Shown here: positions 32,955 through 33,921 of the stretch, one piece after another | How positions within the stretch are numbered: the first letter of the stretch is position 1 | Layout of the letters: the number at the start of each line of letters is the position of its first letter | From: K189A clade bacterium | GTDB lineage: Bacteria > Pseudomonadota > Gammaproteobacteria > Pseudomonadales > Azotimanducaceae | Reading direction: 5' to 3' | Assembly: GCA_009886205.1 (NCBI GenBank) | Contig: QXZU01000066.1 | Coordinates: forward strand, 1 to 33,921 | Length of the DNA: 33,921 bases | Translations under genes and position numbers: made by a program | Notes under the pieces: generated by a model | The model's database searches: none | Seen by the model: only the letters and a program-made list of their open reading frames with translations | What the model was told of the DNA's origin: nothing

Positions 32955-33921
32955 TTAGGCAGCGTTACCCTCAGTTAACAGCTTTTCGTTCATCTCTTGG
33001 GTGTCTGCTAAATCGCCGCGCATTGTGCGCGCGCCAATGAAGTAGTGGCATGCAGCCCAAACGTTAACCAAAACTGCCGCGCACATAGCGTAACGTATTG
33101 AGTAAATGCCAAAGTCCGGGGTCAGTATGTCGCTCAGAACCCCGACAAAGTATGGGCCAAGGCCCATGCCAATAAGGTTAAGGACGAAAAGTAAAATAGC
33201 AGAAGCAACCGCTCGCATGCGCAGTGAAACTAACGCTTGGGTCATAGCGAAAGATGGCCCCAAATAGGCGTTACCTAAGATTGCAACCATCATGAGTGAG
33301 GCGACAACCACCCACACGCCACCGTATAAGTAGGCCACCAGTTGAAATGGCACCATAACCAGAGTCGCTATACCTGGTACCCAAAAGTACCAGCGCTTGT
33401 CGTTGGTGCGGTCCGAGAGTTTGTCGGAAATATAACCGCCAAAGAATGTACCGATGGCACCAATACCCGCAATTAAGGCCAAAATACTGCCAATGTCGGT
33501 GAGCGACATTTCATGAATACGAATAAAGAACGGTGCATTCCAGGTGCCCGCCCCGTAACTGACAAAAGCGTGCAGCCCCGCAGCGAAGGCAAGGTGTCTA
33601 AATGAGGTCTTGCTCCAAAGCAGTTTGAGAACAGTACTTACCGGCGGCGGTGGTGCAGTGTTAACGGGTGGTGCTGAAGGCGCATCGAGTTTTATATCAG
33701 ACATGCCTCTGGGTGGTTCGCGCAAAGTAAACCACACGATAAAAGCAAAGATAATGCCGGGTACGCCAACCAAGAAAAAGGTATAACGCCACCCCACAGT
33801 ATCGGCGCCCCAGCCACCCACAAAGCTACCAATCATTGTGCCCAAGGGTATGCCTAGCGCGTAAATAGACAGCGCCGTGGCTCTAGTTTCGATTGGGAAA
33901 TAGTCAGAAATCAACGAGTGG
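32955..33921 (-). CDS. MFS transporter, N-terminal end cut by window edge
   Basis: The frame is open through the right edge; the in-frame TTG at 33914 is an internal leucine codon within HSLISDYFP. The 322 visible residues hold the MFS loop and helices: FPIETRATALSIYALGIPLG (the usual RxxA/G helix), GWRYTFFLVGVPG, a polar proline-rich cytoplasmic loop with SAPPVNTAPPPPVS, and the second helix bundle with GGYISDKLSDR (the MFS loop motif), GPSFAMTQALVSLRMRAVAS, and a charged tail. It probably imports an organic acid or related compound, as its operon neighbours are acyl-CoA enzymes. Substrate unknown. The gap to the F420-type gene is 150 bp. Confidence 0.92.
   Translation of the reverse strand, partial: HSLISDYFPIETRATALSIYALGIPLGTMIGSFVGGWGADTVGWRYTFFLVGVPGIIFAFIVWFTLREPPRGMSDIKLDAPSAPPVNTAPPPPVSTVLKLLWSKTSFRHLAFAAGLHAFVSYGAGTWNAPFFIRIHEMSLTDIGSILALIAGIGAIGTFFGGYISDKLSDRTNDKRWYFWVPGIATLVMVPFQLVAYLYGGVWVVVASLMMVAILGNAYLGPSFAMTQALVSLRMRAVASAILLFVLNLIGMGLGPYFVGVLSDILTPDFGIYSIRYAMCAAVLVNVWAACHYFIGARTMRGDLADTQEMNEKLLTEGNAA

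Noticed and set aside
1-33921. CRISPR array, prophage, insertion sequence or toxin-antitoxin pair
   Set aside because: No spaced identical repeats of suitable length, transposase, integrase or phage structural genes were seen; the tandem repeats found have no spacers.

Overview
The window is about 34 kb of dense bacterial chromosome with moderate G+C. It holds roughly two dozen genes, mostly enzymes acting on acyl-CoA esters, secreted hydrolases and outer-membrane proteins. The gene set (OmpA with calcium-type repeats, a DUF3604 lipoprotein, an ACE-like M2 lipoprotein, a DUF5916 barrel, GMC oxidoreductase, several crotonases and acyl-CoA enzymes) points to an aerobic, probably marine gammaproteobacterium of the OM60/SAR92/Spongiibacter kind. 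That placement is inference from gene content. I see no rRNA, tRNA, CRISPR array, transposase or phage gene.

Layout. 1-3401: a crotonase (minus, cut by the left edge), divergent by only 7 bp from a family III CoA-transferase that overlaps an amidohydrolase. The two CoA enzymes carry their family motifs in rotated order. 3513-6788 (minus): OmpA-type protein, acyl-CoA dehydrogenase, FBP zinc-finger protein. 7399-11468 (plus): DUF1566 protein, MDR reductase, DUF3604 lipoprotein, closed by a strong terminator. 11576-12574 (minus): luciferase-like flavin oxidoreductase. 13060-15557 (plus): M2 peptidase and a glutathione transferase. 15667-16908 (minus): channel-like tandem RCK protein without a potassium filter. 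16965-18780: two convergent crotonases. 18801-21812: outer-membrane DUF5916 barrel with an N-terminal SPOR-like domain. 22242-25117: two serine hydrolases. 25250-26866 (minus): GMC oxidoreductase. 27216-28995: tandem pair of two-domain NTF2-like proteins. 29342-29974: second glutathione transferase. 30029-33921 (minus): acyl-CoA synthetase, F420-type luciferase-like oxidoreductase and an MFS transporter cut by the right edge.

How the genes may work together. Substrate import (MFS), CoA activation (AMP-dependent synthetase, CoA-transferase), dehydrogenation, hydration (three crotonases) and flavin or GMC oxidation form a toolkit for catabolism of unusual carboxylic acids, possibly steroid- or terpenoid-like. 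No substrate can be read from the sequence. The part most likely to be a poorly described system is the left-edge module: a rotated crotonase, a rotated CoA-transferase and an amidohydrolase.
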